Positions 51,547 through 62,138 of a DNA stretch of 64,000 bases are shown here, piece by piece. The stretch spans positions 33,376 to 97,375 of the forward strand of contig JAEENL010000141.1 of the NCBI GenBank assembly GCA_016283775.1, written 5' to 3'. Numbering within the stretch: position 1 is the stretch's first letter; every line of letters begins with the position of its first letter. Source of the stretch: Lachnospiraceae bacterium. GTDB lineage: Bacteria; Bacillota; Clostridia; Lachnospirales; Lachnospiraceae. Below the pieces are notes generated by a model that made no database searches, was not told where the DNA came from, and worked only from the letters and a program-made list of their open reading frames with translations. Both the position numbers and the translations under genes were made by a program.

Positions 51547-52812
51547 ATGAAGGTACTTGTCATCGGTTCCGGCGGCAGAGAACACGCCATTGTCTGGAAG
51601 ATCGCTCAGTCAAAAAGAGTAGAAAAGATCTACTGCGCTCCCGGAAACGCCGGGATCTCGCAGATCGCGGAATGCGTTCCGATCGCTGCGATGGAGCTTG
51701 AAAAACTCGCCGGTTTTGCGGAAGAAAAAAAGATAGATCTCACAGTGGTCGGCATGGACGATCCGCTCTGCGCGGGCATTGTGGACGTTTTTGAAAAGAG
51801 AGGGCTCCGCGTGTTCGGACCCCGCAAAAACGCTGCGATCCTCGAAGGCTCCAAGGCTTTTTCAAAGGATCTCATGAAAAAATACGAGATCCCCACAGCG
51901 GCATACGAAGTGTTTGACAGCGCCGAAGCGGCACTCGCATACATAGAAAACGCAAAGACTCCCATCGTTCTCAAGGCTGACGGTCTTGCTCTCGGAAAAG
52001 GAGTGCTTATCTGCAACACTCGCGAAGAGGCAAAAGACGGCATCAAAGAACTCATGACCGACAAGAAGTTCGGTTCCGCGGGCGACAGGATCGTCATCGA
52101 GGAATTCATGACGGGCCGCGAGGTTTCCGTGCTTTCCTTTGTTGACGGCAAAAACATAAAGATCATGACCTCCGCCCAGGACCACAAGAGGGCAAAGGAC
52201 AACGACGAAGGCCTGAACACAGGCGGAATGGGCACTTTTTCACCAAGCCCCTTCTACACACCGGAGATCGATGATTTCTGCAAAAAATATATCTACCAGA
52301 AGACTGTGGACGCGATGAGAGCGGAAGGCAGAGAATTCAAGGGCATCATCTTTTTCGGGCTGATGCTCACGGAAAACGGCCCGAGAGTGCTTGAATACAA
52401 CGCCCGTTTCGGAGATCCCGAGACACAGGTGGTGCTTCCCAGAATGGAAAACGACATTGTGGACGTTTTCGAAGCCTGCATAGACGGCACGCTTGACAGG
52501 ATAGACCTCAGGTTTTCCGACAATGCCGCGGTGTGCGTGGTCCTCGCGTCTGACGGATATCCCGAGCATTACGAAAAAGGAAAAGAGATAAAAGGTCTTG
52601 AGCGCTTTGACAAGGAAGACGGATATTTCTGCTTCCATGCGGGAACAAAGCTTGACGGCGGGAAGTTCCTCACAAACGGCGGCCGCGTGCTTGGAGTTAC
52701 CGCGCTCGGAAAAGATCTTTTTGAGGCCAGAGCCAATGCCTACAAGGCTACGGAATGGGTCGAGTTTGACAATAAATACATGAGACACGACATAGGAAAA
52801 GCCATAGGCTGA
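51547..52812 (+). CDS. purD: Phosphoribosylamine-glycine ligase (GAR synthetase)
   Basis: PurD joins phosphoribosylamine to glycine using ATP. The 421-residue ATP-grasp protein shows VIGSGGREHAIVWK at the start, VLKADGLALGKGV, AQDHKRAKDNDEGLNTGGMG and NARFGDPETQVVLPR. ATG 51547 has CAGGAGG upstream and fits the family. An in-frame extension into purN was rejected. The operon is closed by a terminator 6 nt after the stop. Confidence 0.96.
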   Translation: MKVLVIGSGGREHAIVWKIAQSKRVEKIYCAPGNAGISQIAECVPIAAMELEKLAGFAEEKKIDLTVVGMDDPLCAGIVDVFEKRGLRVFGPRKNAAILEGSKAFSKDLMKKYEIPTAAYEVFDSAEAALAYIENAKTPIVLKADGLALGKGVLICNTREEAKDGIKELMTDKKFGSAGDRIVIEEFMTGREVSVLSFVDGKNIKIMTSAQDHKRAKDNDEGLNTGGMGTFSPSPFYTPEIDDFCKKYIYQKTVDAMRAEGREFKGIIFFGLMLTENGPRVLEYNARFGDPETQVVLPRMENDIVDVFEACIDGTLDRIDLRFSDNAAVCVVLASDGYPEHYEKGKEIKGLERFDKEDGYFCFHAGTKLDGGKFLTNGGRVLGVTALGKDLFEARANAYKATEWVEFDNKYMRHDIGKAIG

Positions 52813-52818
52813 CAATTG

Positions 52819-52851
52819 CGGAAGGACGTGAAAACGATCCTTCCGTTTTTT
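52819..52851 (+). terminator. Purine operon terminator
   Basis: CGGAAGGA/TCCTTCCG stem, then six T. Confidence 0.92.
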
Positions 52852-52989
52852 GTGCAAAAATGCGGTTTTTGGGATAAATATCCGGGATATAAATATTTTC
52901 TAAAGATGTGGCATATTTACAGTGAATGTGGTATCATATACAAGATATAGTGGGTTTTTCTCATATTTTGTATAAGGGAACACAATTCA

Positions 52990-55900
52990 ATGAAAAATAT
53001 GCGGACAAAGATCTTCGGACATAAAACCTCATTTACCATAAAAGCTTTTGCAGCGTTGTTGGTCATGATACCGGTCATGCTGATGGTTTTTTCACACCTT
53101 AAAGCGGATTCCAGAGCGAGCGCCGCGACCACGGGAACGGTAACGGCATCGTCCTTGTACGTGCGTACGGGCCCGGGAACCAATTATGACAAAGTGACGG
53201 TCGACGGAAGCGCCGTGCTCCTCGCAAAAGGCGACTATGTGGCCATCTCCTACGAAAGCAGCGGCTGGTATTACATCACGGCAAGCTACAAAGGGAAAAA
53301 GGTGACGGGCTATGTTTCCGCGGCATATATAGCGACCGCAGGTAACATCCCCACAGGTGCGCCGAGCACCACGCCGACCAAGGCGCCCACCGCGACGCCC
53401 ACAAAGGCCGCGAGTGCCACAAAAACGCCGACCCCCACACCAAAGAGCGTTCTCACGACCGAAGTTGTAAAAGATGGATTCCCTCTCACAGGCTATGTCA
53501 CAGCAGGAAGCCTTAACGTCCGTAACGGCGCGGGTACGGAAAAAACGCGCATCGACGGCATAAAGAGCGGCCAAAAGGTCACCATCACAGAGGCTCTCAA
53601 GGCAAAGAGTGGTGAATACTGGTACCACATCACCTATACGGTGAACGGCACCCAGAAAACGGGTTATGTAAGCGCAGCATACGTGTCTGTCGACGTTTCG
53701 TCAAAAGTCACGCCCACGCCCACACCCGGCTCAAAAACGACACCCACTCCGGTTCCCACCGGCGGGACAAAAGTGACGACAGACGTGATGACGTCAGGTT
53801 TCCCGTATACGGGCTACTGCACATCATCAGGACTGAACATCAGAAAAGGCCCGAACATTTCAAGGGAAAAGGTGACCTCCATCTCCAAGGATCAGCAGGT
53901 CACCGTTACCGGATTTGAATATGACCCCGAGGTTTCGGGAAAAGTATGGTATAAAGTTACCTTCACAAAGAACAATGTCACCTATTCGGGATATGCTTCC
54001 GCTCTCTACATTGCGGTAAATGTGCCCGTTGCGACTTCTACACCTGCGCCCACAAAGGCGCCCGACGCCACAGCGACACCCACTCCGAAGCCCACCGCGA
54101 CACCTACGCCCGCGGTATCCTTCACAGGTGACGAGATCAAGCTTTCGGAAGTTGACAAGAGCGAGATAACATCCTTTGCTTTTACAGGCATAGTAAACAC
54201 CTATCAGCTCAACTTAAGGAGCACCACGGCGACAGATTCCGCCGCGACAGGTATCTATCCTCAGGGCACCAAGGTCATCATTCTTGACAGAGTCACCGAA
54301 AACGGCCTGCAGTGGTACAAGGTCGCCGTAAAGAGCGGCGGACAGGTCGGATATGGCTACATGTCGGCAAAATATACAAAGCTCACATTTACCGAAAACG
54401 TCTATGCCGTAGTTACGGAAGACGGGCTGAGGCTTGCAAATACGGCATCACAGACCAGCGCCTATGTCAAGGACGGAAACGGCAACATAGTTTCCCTTCC
54501 TGTAGGGACTGAGGTTGAGGTCATCGACGAGACGAACCTCAATGGCACAAAGTGGTTCAAGATCCGCACAAAGTCGGGCTTTGAGGGATACATCACAGCG
54601 ACCTCCGCAGATCTTATCGCGGAGCTTTCGCCCGAACCTGTGGCCACACCCACTCCGAAGCCTGCGGCAACCGCGACTCCGGTTCCTCAGCAGACCACAC
54701 CTGTTCCCACACAGGATCCTAACAATACTCCCACGCCGTCACCTGTGCCGACAAAGGAGGTCTACGATCCTTACACCGGAAGACAGATGTACCACTACTA
54801 CGTCTACACTGTCATAAACGGTGTCACATCTCTCCTTACGAGCGGTGTGGACTACTATTTCCCCGCTATTTCGATGTCGGCGCCGATAGGCTATATCTTT
54901 GACGATATGGAATTTTTCCCCGCAGACCTCACAACAGGCTTCACAAGCTTTATCAAAGCTCACAACATGACCTGCGACGAGACCTATTACTACTACTACG
55001 TAAGAGATCCCAACGCACAGACTGTGAGCGACTGGAATTCGGGAATGTCGTCCGCGGAATTTGAGAGCTACATGGATTCCCAGGGCTTCCCCGAGAGCTA
55101 CAAGCCTTATCTCCGTTCGATACATGCCGCATATCCTTCATGGATATTAAAGGCAATGCAGACGGGCATTTCATGGGACGATGCCGTTTCTTCCGAAAAC
55201 GTAGTCGGAAGGAACCTCATCCCGAACAGCTACGGAATAGCCTGGAAGTCGCTTGAGACCGGCGCCTACAGCTGGGCAACGGATACGTTTATCCTTTACG
55301 ACGGCTCCACATGGGTGACCGCGAGCGCAGCAACACTTGGATATTTCATGGATCCGAGAAACTGGCTGAACAGCACGAACATCTTTATGTTTGAGTCACT
55401 TGTCTACCAGCCGGACTACCAGACGGTGGAAGGCGTTGAGGCACTCCTTGTCAACACGCCGTTCTATCACACAAGCTACACCTACATCGATGACGGCGGA
55501 GTGCCCCGCACCATCACATATGCGGAGACCTTCATCATCGCTGCGAACTATTCGGGCGTAAGCCCTTACCATCTGGCGGCCCGTGTGCGTCAGGAGATCG
55601 TGACCAGTTCCACCACAGTCTCCAACAGCGCGACAGGCACGGTGGACGGCTATGAAGGCCTGTACAACTTCTACAATATCGGAGCATACCATTCGACCGT
55701 AAAAGGCGGAGCCATCATAAACGGTCTGAAATATGCAAGGAACGGAGCGTCAAACAGCGACGAACTGAACGACAGCTCGCTCATCCCCTGGACGGATCCG
55801 TACAGAGCGATAGTCGGCGGTGCCTATATCATCGGCAGAAATTACATAAACCGCGGACAGGACACCATCTACCTCCAGAAGTTCAACATGACCGCAGACA

Positions 55901-56346
55901 ACACGTTTATGCACCAGTATATGGCAAACGTTGTTGCTCCGAGCTCAGAGTCAAAGAGGATGGCAACGGCATATACGGATGTCACGACACCGGTAACCTT
56001 CTCGATACCTGTGTTTGACAATATGCCCGACGAACCGAGCCCCAAGCCCGGCACGGAGTACAATCCGAACAACTGGCTTAAGAACATCGTGGTCTACACT
56101 TCCGACGGAAACGGAATGGCTCTGATACCTTCCTTCAATGCCTCGATCGATCAGGAATATTATGTGACCGTTTCGGGATCGACCGATATGGTGCAGATAG
56201 CTTCCGAGACCGTCAGCTCCAAGGCTACCGTATACGGAAACGGAATGGTAGGTCTTAACTACGGCATAAATACCTTTGTCATCACTGTCACCGCCGAAAA
56301 CGGCGACGTCAGGAATTATGTTGTCCATGTCGTAAGACAGGAGTGA
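52990..56346 (+). CDS. Secreted multi-SH3 cell-wall protein with glucosaminidase domain
   Basis: An 1118-residue exported protein. The N-terminal signal helix spans residues 17-36. Five bacterial SH3-type repeats follow (about 45-115, 165-240, 270-350, 395-470, 473-545), marked by LYVRTGPG, LNVRNGAG, LNIRKGPN, LNLRSTT and LRLANTAS. They are separated by Pro/Thr linkers. About residues 690-990 resemble a GH73-type N-acetylglucosaminidase; Glu869 in AARVRQEIV is a candidate catalytic residue. The end (about 1030-1118) is a cadherin-like beta-sandwich. The likely role is cutting or remodelling peptidoglycan at the cell surface. It is 12 nt from the next gene, which has a related beta-sandwich. 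Confidence 0.83.
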   Translation: MKNMRTKIFGHKTSFTIKAFAALLVMIPVMLMVFSHLKADSRASAATTGTVTASSLYVRTGPGTNYDKVTVDGSAVLLAKGDYVAISYESSGWYYITASYKGKKVTGYVSAAYIATAGNIPTGAPSTTPTKAPTATPTKAASATKTPTPTPKSVLTTEVVKDGFPLTGYVTAGSLNVRNGAGTEKTRIDGIKSGQKVTITEALKAKSGEYWYHITYTVNGTQKTGYVSAAYVSVDVSSKVTPTPTPGSKTTPTPVPTGGTKVTTDVMTSGFPYTGYCTSSGLNIRKGPNISREKVTSISKDQQVTVTGFEYDPEVSGKVWYKVTFTKNNVTYSGYASALYIAVNVPVATSTPAPTKAPDATATPTPKPTATPTPAVSFTGDEIKLSEVDKSEITSFAFTGIVNTYQLNLRSTTATDSAATGIYPQGTKVIILDRVTENGLQWYKVAVKSGGQVGYGYMSAKYTKLTFTENVYAVVTEDGLRLANTASQTSAYVKDGNGNIVSLPVGTEVEVIDETNLNGTKWFKIRTKSGFEGYITATSADLIAELSPEPVATPTPKPAATATPVPQQTTPVPTQDPNNTPTPSPVPTKEVYDPYTGRQMYHYYVYTVINGVTSLLTSGVDYYFPAISMSAPIGYIFDDMEFFPADLTTGFTSFIKAHNMTCDETYYYYYVRDPNAQTVSDWNSGMSSAEFESYMDSQGFPESYKPYLRSIHAAYPSWILKAMQTGISWDDAVSSENVVGRNLIPNSYGIAWKSLETGAYSWATDTFILYDGSTWVTASAATLGYFMDPRNWLNSTNIFMFESLVYQPDYQTVEGVEALLVNTPFYHTSYTYIDDGGVPRTITYAETFIIAANYSGVSPYHLAARVRQEIVTSSTTVSNSATGTVDGYEGLYNFYNIGAYHSTVKGGAIINGLKYARNGASNSDELNDSSLIPWTDPYRAIVGGAYIIGRNYINRGQDTIYLQKFNMTADNTFMHQYMANVVAPSSESKRMATAYTDVTTPVTFSIPVFDNMPDEPSPKPGTEYNPNNWLKNIVVYTSDGNGMALIPSFNASIDQEYYVTVSGSTDMVQIASETVSSKATVYGNGMVGLNYGINTFVITVTAENGDVRNYVVHVVRQE

Positions 56347-56358
56347 TATTTAGAACGA

Positions 56359-57663
56359 ATGTCGTTTACCAGTGTATTTAAAAGCAGGATACTTGCGGCG
56401 GTACTTCTCGCGGCGGCGGTCTTTTGGCTTCTGCCGGGCACTGAAGCGCACGCCGCAAGTGTTGCAATAGAGTTTTCGGCTCCGTCCTTCATAGTTGAGG
56501 GAGAGGAGTTTGCGCTTGAGATAAACCTTACCGCAGGCACCGTGATAGGCGAGGTGAAAGCCGATTTCAGTTTCGATCCCGGGTTCCTTTCCTTTGTGAG
56601 CGGTCCCGGAGTCGTTTCCTGTAACGACGGAGTCATCTCGATAAATGACACCGGCAAAGGCTCTTCAAACGGACAAAAGACCTACGTCATAAAGTTTACG
56701 GCGTTAAAAGCGGGAAGCTGCGAGATAGTTCCCTCGGGGAAACCTCTGGTCTACAGCTTTGAGGACAACACCGAGATGATGGCGCAGGTACTGGGCTGTA
56801 CGGTTACGATAAGGTCCACGGCAACGCTTTCTTCGGACAACACACTTGCCGACTTAAAGCTTTTTGACAAAGACGGGAACAAGATCGGCATCTCTCCCGC
56901 GTTCAGCAAAGACACGGAAGATTACGGGGCAAAGGTTCCTTTTTCCGTGACAAAAGTGGTCGTGGTGGCAGATGTGTCCGAAAAAAACGCAGTGATCGAC
57001 ATTTCCGGAGAAAAAGATCTGAGAGTGGGAACAAACTCCGTAAAGGTCTTTGTCTATGCCGAAAACGGGGACAAGCGCATCTATACCGTGCTTGTGATCC
57101 GTGAAGGGCTTGAGAACGAAAAGACGGATGACAACGGAAATCCGATAGGACAGACCGATCCGGAACCCACCGGCGATCCCGTCGCAACACCCACTGCGGG
57201 CGCACCCGTGGTGATACCGCCGGAAGAGCTTACAACGGGCGTTTTTGCGGAGCCACTGACTCACGGGATCAAAGTATCGGAGTATCACACCTACACATCC
57301 CTTGGCGCAGGCGGGCTCACGGTCCCGAAAGGGTTTTCGGAGACAAGGCTCCTCATTGGTGAAGAAGCGATACTTGCCTACGAATCCTTGGAATTTCCTG
57401 CAGGCATACTTCTCGTTCCGCTTGCGAACGAGCAGAACGAGATAAGATGGTACACCTACGACCGTGTGGAAAAAACCTTCCAGCGGCTCAACGAAGCAGA
57501 AGTGAAATATGTGACGACCGAGGCGGTCTATGACGAACAGCTCCTCGGAGTCCTTGAAAAATACGAGAAAACACAGGCGACGCTCCTGGTGATAACAGGG
57601 GTCTGCATAGCGGTAAGCGTTGCGCTCCTTATTGCCCTTTTGGGGAAGAACCTGAAAAAATAA
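56359..57663 (+). CDS. Membrane-anchored cohesin-like protein
   Basis: A 434-residue protein with an N-terminal signal (about 10-32), a cohesin-like beta domain (about 33-150, with IVEGEEFALEINL and VKADFSFDPGFLSF), a cadherin-like beta-sandwich (about 155-240, ending YAENGDKRIYTVLVIRE) and a C-terminal transmembrane helix (about 410-432) facing a short basic tail. Cohesins bind dockerins in cellulosomes, but similar folds serve other surface adhesion. No dockerin was seen here. The start has no strong SD. It is probably co-expressed with the SH3-glucosaminidase gene and clpC. Confidence 0.68.
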   Translation: MSFTSVFKSRILAAVLLAAAVFWLLPGTEAHAASVAIEFSAPSFIVEGEEFALEINLTAGTVIGEVKADFSFDPGFLSFVSGPGVVSCNDGVISINDTGKGSSNGQKTYVIKFTALKAGSCEIVPSGKPLVYSFEDNTEMMAQVLGCTVTIRSTATLSSDNTLADLKLFDKDGNKIGISPAFSKDTEDYGAKVPFSVTKVVVVADVSEKNAVIDISGEKDLRVGTNSVKVFVYAENGDKRIYTVLVIREGLENEKTDDNGNPIGQTDPEPTGDPVATPTAGAPVVIPPEELTTGVFAEPLTHGIKVSEYHTYTSLGAGGLTVPKGFSETRLLIGEEAILAYESLEFPAGILLVPLANEQNEIRWYTYDRVEKTFQRLNEAEVKYVTTEAVYDEQLLGVLEKYEKTQATLLVITGVCIAVSVALLIALLGKNLKK

Positions 57664-57682
57664 ATTTTAAGGAATACTGAAC

Positions 57683-60151
57683 ATGGCCAGATTTAAAGAC
57701 GAATTGCTTGAAGATCATGACGAAAAATATACAAAAAACGCGCGAAAGACGATAGCGCTGTCCTTTAAGATCGCGGAAGACATAGGACAGGGCTATGTGG
57801 GAACGGAGCACCTTCTCATGGCGATGCTGCAGACCCCGTGCGTTGCGGCGGACATTTTGACCGAAAACGGGGCAGACATCGAAAAGATCCTTGAGATCGA
57901 TAAGCGCCTCGTGCTTTTTGATACCGTTGAAGAAGCCGACGGAAACGACGCGTTCTCACCGATCGCGCGTAAAGTCCTTCTGGCTTCTGAGGAAGAGGCC
58001 GCAACCTATAATTACAAAAAAGTCGGCACGGAGCATATCCTTCTTGCGATGATAAAAGAGGAAAACTGCCTTGCGCTCAGGATACTGAATACCGCAGAAG
58101 TCAACATGCAGAAGGTGTTTGCGGATATCATCATGGTAATGGGCGGAGACGCCGCGACCGCGAGATATGAATATGCCGCTTTCCGCAGCCAGGCGGAAAA
58201 CAAGGACAAGGGCCTTTACTCCGAGCAGTTTTCAAAGGATATCACCGAAATGGTGCGTGACGGAAAGCTCGATCCCTGCATCGGCCGCGAGACCGAGATA
58301 GAACGCCTGATCCAGGTGCTCTGCAGGCGCACAAAGAACAATCCCTGCCTCGTGGGAGAGCCCGGAGTAGGAAAAACAGCGGTCCTTGAGGGACTTGCCG
58401 CATGGATAGTGGACGGACGTGTGCCGGAACAGATGAAGAACAAGCGCATCCTTTCACTCGACCTGTCTGCGATGGTCGCAGGCACCAAATACCGCGGCGA
58501 GTTTGAGGAAAGGATCAAGCGCGTCATCAACGAAGTGAGCGCGGAACCCGATGTCATCCTGTTTGTGGATGAGCTTCACACCATGATCGGAGCCGGCGGA
58601 GCAGAAGGCTCCATGGACGCCGCAAACATCTTAAAACCCGCGCTTTCAAGAGGCGAGCTCCAGATGATCGGAGCCACGACTCTTGAGGAATACAGAAAAC
58701 ACATAGAAAAAGACGCCGCTCTTGAAAGGCGTTTCCAAAAGATAGTCGTTGAGGAGCCTACCGTTGAGGAGACCATAGAGATACTTAAAGGCCTCAAGGC
58801 TTCATACGAGAAGCATCACAAGATCACCATCTGCGATGATGCTCTTGAAGCTTGCGCAAGACTTACCGCGCGCTATGTGAGCGACAGGTTCCTTCCCGAC
58901 AAGGCCATCGACGCGATGGATGAGGCAGCGGCAAGACTTCACCTTGACAATGACGGCGGGACGGGCGCTCAGGGCACTGTCCGCGCGGAACTCAAGAAAG
59001 TCCGCGCAGAGCTTGAAGAAGCCCTCATGAGCAATTCCATGGAAAAAGCCGGGGAGCTTGCGGACAGAGAGGCCGTTCTTTCGGAACTCCTCGCAAAAGA
59101 GAAAAAGACCGCAGGCAGAAAAGCAAAGAAAAAGCCCGCGGAGCTTCATGCAGAGCACATAGAGCGTGTTATTGCCCAGTGGACAAAGATCCCGCTCGAG
59201 CGCGTTCAGACCAGTGAAAGTGAAAGACTTCTCCACCTTTCCGACATCCTTGAGGAAAGAGTAAAAGGACAGAAGGAAGCTGTCGAAGCCGTTTCAAAGG
59301 CTATTCGCCGCGGTCGTGTGGGATTAAAGGATCCCAACCGCCCGATAGGATCTTTCCTTTTCCTCGGACCTACCGGCGTGGGAAAGACCGAGCTTGCAAA
59401 AGCTCTTGCAGAGGCTATGTTCGGTGACGAAAACGCCATGATCCGTGTAGACATGTCGGAATACATGGAGAAATACAGTGTTTCCAAGTTCATCGGTTCG
59501 CCTCCGGGATATGTGGGCTATGAGGAGGGCGGACAGCTTTCCGAGCAGATCCGCAGAAAGCCATATTCCGTGCTGCTTTTCGACGAGCTTGAAAAAGCGC
59601 ATCCCGACGTTTTCAACATACTCCTGCAGGTGCTTGAGGACGGACACATCACGGATTCCAACGGGCGAAAGATAAGCTTTAAGAACACTGTCATCATCAT
59701 GACGTCAAACGCAGGCGCTGAGAGCATCATGAACCCGAAACACCTTGGTTTCCTCGGGGGAAGCGATGCCGAAGCCACATATGAGCGCATGCGTTCTGCG
59801 GTCATGGAGCAGATAAAGACGATATTCAAACCCGAGTTTTTAAACCGTATAGACGAGACCATCGTGTTCAGAAGACTCTCCGAGGAGACGTTAAAGAGCA
59901 TTGCCGCTCTGCAGCTCAACATCCTAAAAAAACGCTGCAAAGAGCAGATGGGCACGGAGCTCGTGTTTGATGACGCGGTGTACGATTTCATACTCAAAAA
60001 GGGATATGACGAGAAATTCGGCGCAAGGCCCATCAGAAGAGCCGTTCAGACCTATGTTGAGGATGAGCTTGCCGAGGAATTCCTTAAAAATCCCGGCTTA
60101 AAGAAAATTAAAGTAACCGTTAAGGATGACACCATAAAATTTATTGTTTGA
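57683..60151 (+). CDS. clpC: Clp protease ATP-binding subunit ClpC
   Basis: An 822-residue Hsp100 unfoldase that feeds proteins to ClpP. It has an N-terminal Clp_N repeat domain ([22 protein letters not shown], then a second copy near residue 110), AAA module 1 with GEPGVGKT (about 225-232) and [17 protein letters not shown], a short coiled linker, AAA module 2 with GPTGVGKT (about 562-569), and the D2-small C-terminus. The short middle domain favours ClpC over ClpB. No mcsAB-ctsR cluster is nearby; instead it follows two cell-surface genes with 19 nt spacing. Confidence 0.92.
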   Translation: MARFKDELLEDHDEKYTKNARKTIALSFKIAEDIGQGYVGTEHLLMAMLQTPCVAADILTENGADIEKILEIDKRLVLFDTVEEADGNDAFSPIARKVLLASEEEAATYNYKKVGTEHILLAMIKEENCLALRILNTAEVNMQKVFADIIMVMGGDAATARYEYAAFRSQAENKDKGLYSEQFSKDITEMVRDGKLDPCIGRETEIERLIQVLCRRTKNNPCLVGEPGVGKTAVLEGLAAWIVDGRVPEQMKNKRILSLDLSAMVAGTKYRGEFEERIKRVINEVSAEPDVILFVDELHTMIGAGGAEGSMDAANILKPALSRGELQMIGATTLEEYRKHIEKDAALERRFQKIVVEEPTVEETIEILKGLKASYEKHHKITICDDALEACARLTARYVSDRFLPDKAIDAMDEAAARLHLDNDGGTGAQGTVRAELKKVRAELEEALMSNSMEKAGELADREAVLSELLAKEKKTAGRKAKKKPAELHAEHIERVIAQWTKIPLERVQTSESERLLHLSDILEERVKGQKEAVEAVSKAIRRGRVGLKDPNRPIGSFLFLGPTGVGKTELAKALAEAMFGDENAMIRVDMSEYMEKYSVSKFIGSPPGYVGYEEGGQLSEQIRRKPYSVLLFDELEKAHPDVFNILLQVLEDGHITDSNGRKISFKNTVIIMTSNAGAESIMNPKHLGFLGGSDAEATYERMRSAVMEQIKTIFKPEFLNRIDETIVFRRLSEETLKSIAALQLNILKKRCKEQMGTELVFDDAVYDFILKKGYDEKFGARPIRRAVQTYVEDELAEEFLKNPGLKKIKVTVKDDTIKFIV

Positions 60152-60155
60152 TAAT

Positions 60156-60183
60156 TTGATTTTCCGTTTTTCTCTGTTATAAT
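60156..60183 (+). promoter_or_regulatory. Promoter of the small conserved gene
   Basis: TTGATT (60156-60161), a 16-nt spacer and TATAAT (60178-60183). Confidence 0.75.
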
Positions 60184-60239
60184 ACGCGTACAAGGTCGCA
60201 GAAAACACACAAATATCTGCGGACGGAGGATCATAAAAA

Positions 60240-60641
60240 ATGGCAGAACTTATTCGTACCAAAGACGGCGCATTAGGATTCGGAGATTACACACTTTTCG
60301 AAAAGACAAAACAATCCGATTTCGAGTTTGAAGGAAACATCTACAAGTGCAAGAGTTTCAAGGAACTCACAAGACTTGAAAAGAACGATATGTTCCTTTA
60401 CGAATCCGAACCCGGCACACGTGTCGAAGGACTTAAGACCGACGGCGCAAAGGTTTCATTCTCTGTTGAGGGTGACGGCGACACGCAGATCACACTTGGA
60501 CTTGAGGACGCTACCGAATACAAAGTAAAGGTCGGCGGCAGGGATTTCGACACACTTACCACAGGAGTGGGCGGAAAGCTCAGCATTGCCGTGGAACTTG
60601 AGGCAGGAAAGCCTCAGGATGTGGTGATCGAGAGAAAGTAA
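60240..60641 (+). CDS. Small conserved protein of unknown function
   Basis: A 133-residue soluble, acidic, beta-rich protein (GDYTLFEKTKQSDFEFEGN, FLYESEPGTRVEGL, TEYKVKVGGRDFDTL). From memory, similar small proteins are common in Lachnospiraceae and are sometimes labelled endosialidase, but nothing in this sequence supports sialidase activity and it is far too short. Codon use and the good promoter suggest steady high expression. It has SD GGAGG and its own terminator. Confidence 0.6.
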   Translation: MAELIRTKDGALGFGDYTLFEKTKQSDFEFEGNIYKCKSFKELTRLEKNDMFLYESEPGTRVEGLKTDGAKVSFSVEGDGDTQITLGLEDATEYKVKVGGRDFDTLTTGVGGKLSIAVELEAGKPQDVVIERK

Positions 60642-60650
60642 AAAGATCAT

Positions 60651-60681
60651 GGGACTGTGCGGAAACACAGTCCCGTTTTTT
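60651..60681 (+). terminator. Terminator before radA
   Basis: GGGACTGTG/CACAGTCCC stem, then G and six T. Confidence 0.9.
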
Positions 60682-60741
60682 AAACACCGGGCATTTGTCG
60701 GGCGACAGCCGCAAAGCCTGAACAAGGGGGATATCGAGGGT

Positions 60742-62106
60742 ATGGCAAAGGAAAAAACACTCTTTTTCTGCAGTGAATGCGGATATGAATCACCAAAGTG
60801 GTTTGGCAATTGTCCGTCCTGCAGAAAGTTCAATACATGTCAGGAGGCGCCCGTCACAAAGCGCACGGGAAGCGCGGGAGCCTCTGTGAGACGCGCTTCG
60901 GGAGAACTTCGCACACCGAAGCCGTTTTCGCAGATCATGTCCGAAAAACAGGACAGGATAGAAACAGGGATAAAGGAATTTGACAGAGTGCTCGGAGGCG
61001 GCATTGTACGAGGTTCACTGGTGCTCGTGGGCGGAGACCCCGGCATAGGAAAATCGACGATGCTCCTTCAGGTGTGCAGGGAGCTGAAAGGGCATTCCGT
61101 GCTCTATATCTCGGGAGAGGAATCGGCGGAGCAGACAAAGCTCCGCGCCGACCGCATAGGCGAATTCAGCGATGACGTGCTTTTCCTCGCGGAGACCAAT
61201 CTGGATGCCATAGAGGAGCTTCTGGCAACATCAAAGCCTGAGGTCGTGGTGATCGACTCGATCCAGACCATTTACAGCGACCGCGTGGAGTCAGCTCCGG
61301 GAAGCGTTTCCCAGGTACGTGAGGCCACAGCGTCGCTTCTTAGGATCGCAAAGGACAACTGCATCACCATATTCATAATCGGACATGTCACCAAAGAAGG
61401 GACCGTGGCCGGCCCCAGGATGCTCGAGCACATGGTGGATACAGTGCTTTATTTCGAGGGCGACAATTCCGCCGTCTACAGAGTGCTGAGAGCTGTGAAG
61501 AACCGTTTTGGTTCGACCAACGAGATAGGCGTGTTTGAGATGACGGGGAACGGGCTAAAAGAGGTCACGAACCCCTCGCAGTATATGCTCGAGGGAAAAC
61601 CTGTGGACGAGCCGGGAAGCGTTGTCAGCTGCGTTATGGAGGGCACAAGGCCCATGCTCATCGAGGTGCAGGCTCTTGTGTGCCGCACCAACTACCAGAT
61701 GGCGCGCCGTACGGCGGCAGGCGTGGATTATAACCGTGTAAATCTCCTGATGGCGGTGATGGAAAAAAGGCTCGGCATCTCACTTGCCGAATGTGACGCA
61801 TACGTAAATGTCGCAGGCGGCATGAAGATAAGCGAGCCCGGACTGGACCTCGCGATAATAATAGCCCTGCTCTCGAGCTACAGAAACAAACCTGTGGGCG
61901 ACAGCACCATAGCGTTCGGCGAGATAGGTCTTACCGGTGAAGTGCGTTCCGTATCTATGCTCACACAGCGCATAAAAGAAGCCGCAAAGCTGGGCTATGA
62001 AAAATGCATCGTTCCCGCAGGCGTGGGTGAGCACATAAAGAACGATCCCGCATTCCCAAAGAACATAAAGGTTGTTGAGATAAAGAACATAAAAGAACTG
62101 AAATGA
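60742..62106 (+). CDS. radA: DNA repair protein RadA (Sms)
   Basis: RadA is a RecA-like helicase that drives branch migration in recombination. The 454-residue protein has a zinc finger CSEC...CPSC (Cys10, 13, 24, 27), Walker A GGDPGIGKST (98-107), the RadA-specific KNRFG motif (253-257) and a Lon-like C-terminal domain. ATG 60742 starts the conserved MAKEKTLFFC. AAGGGGG lies 11 nt upstream. Longer in-frame starts would translate through the terminator hairpin. Confidence 0.96.
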   Translation: MAKEKTLFFCSECGYESPKWFGNCPSCRKFNTCQEAPVTKRTGSAGASVRRASGELRTPKPFSQIMSEKQDRIETGIKEFDRVLGGGIVRGSLVLVGGDPGIGKSTMLLQVCRELKGHSVLYISGEESAEQTKLRADRIGEFSDDVLFLAETNLDAIEELLATSKPEVVVIDSIQTIYSDRVESAPGSVSQVREATASLLRIAKDNCITIFIIGHVTKEGTVAGPRMLEHMVDTVLYFEGDNSAVYRVLRAVKNRFGSTNEIGVFEMTGNGLKEVTNPSQYMLEGKPVDEPGSVVSCVMEGTRPMLIEVQALVCRTNYQMARRTAAGVDYNRVNLLMAVMEKRLGISLAECDAYVNVAGGMKISEPGLDLAIIIALLSSYRNKPVGDSTIAFGEIGLTGEVRSVSMLTQRIKEAAKLGYEKCIVPAGVGEHIKNDPAFPKNIKVVEIKNIKELK

Positions 62107-62138
62107 TGACTCCTTCTCGGGGATAAGGCAGAAAAGAC

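Noticed and set aside
56359..57663. Cellulosome scaffoldin
   Set aside because: Only one cohesin-like domain and no dockerin or cellulose-binding module was seen, so a cellulosome claim is not justified.
60240..60641. Endosialidase activity
   Set aside because: The label is recalled from annotations of similar small proteins, but the length and lack of sialidase motifs do not support it.
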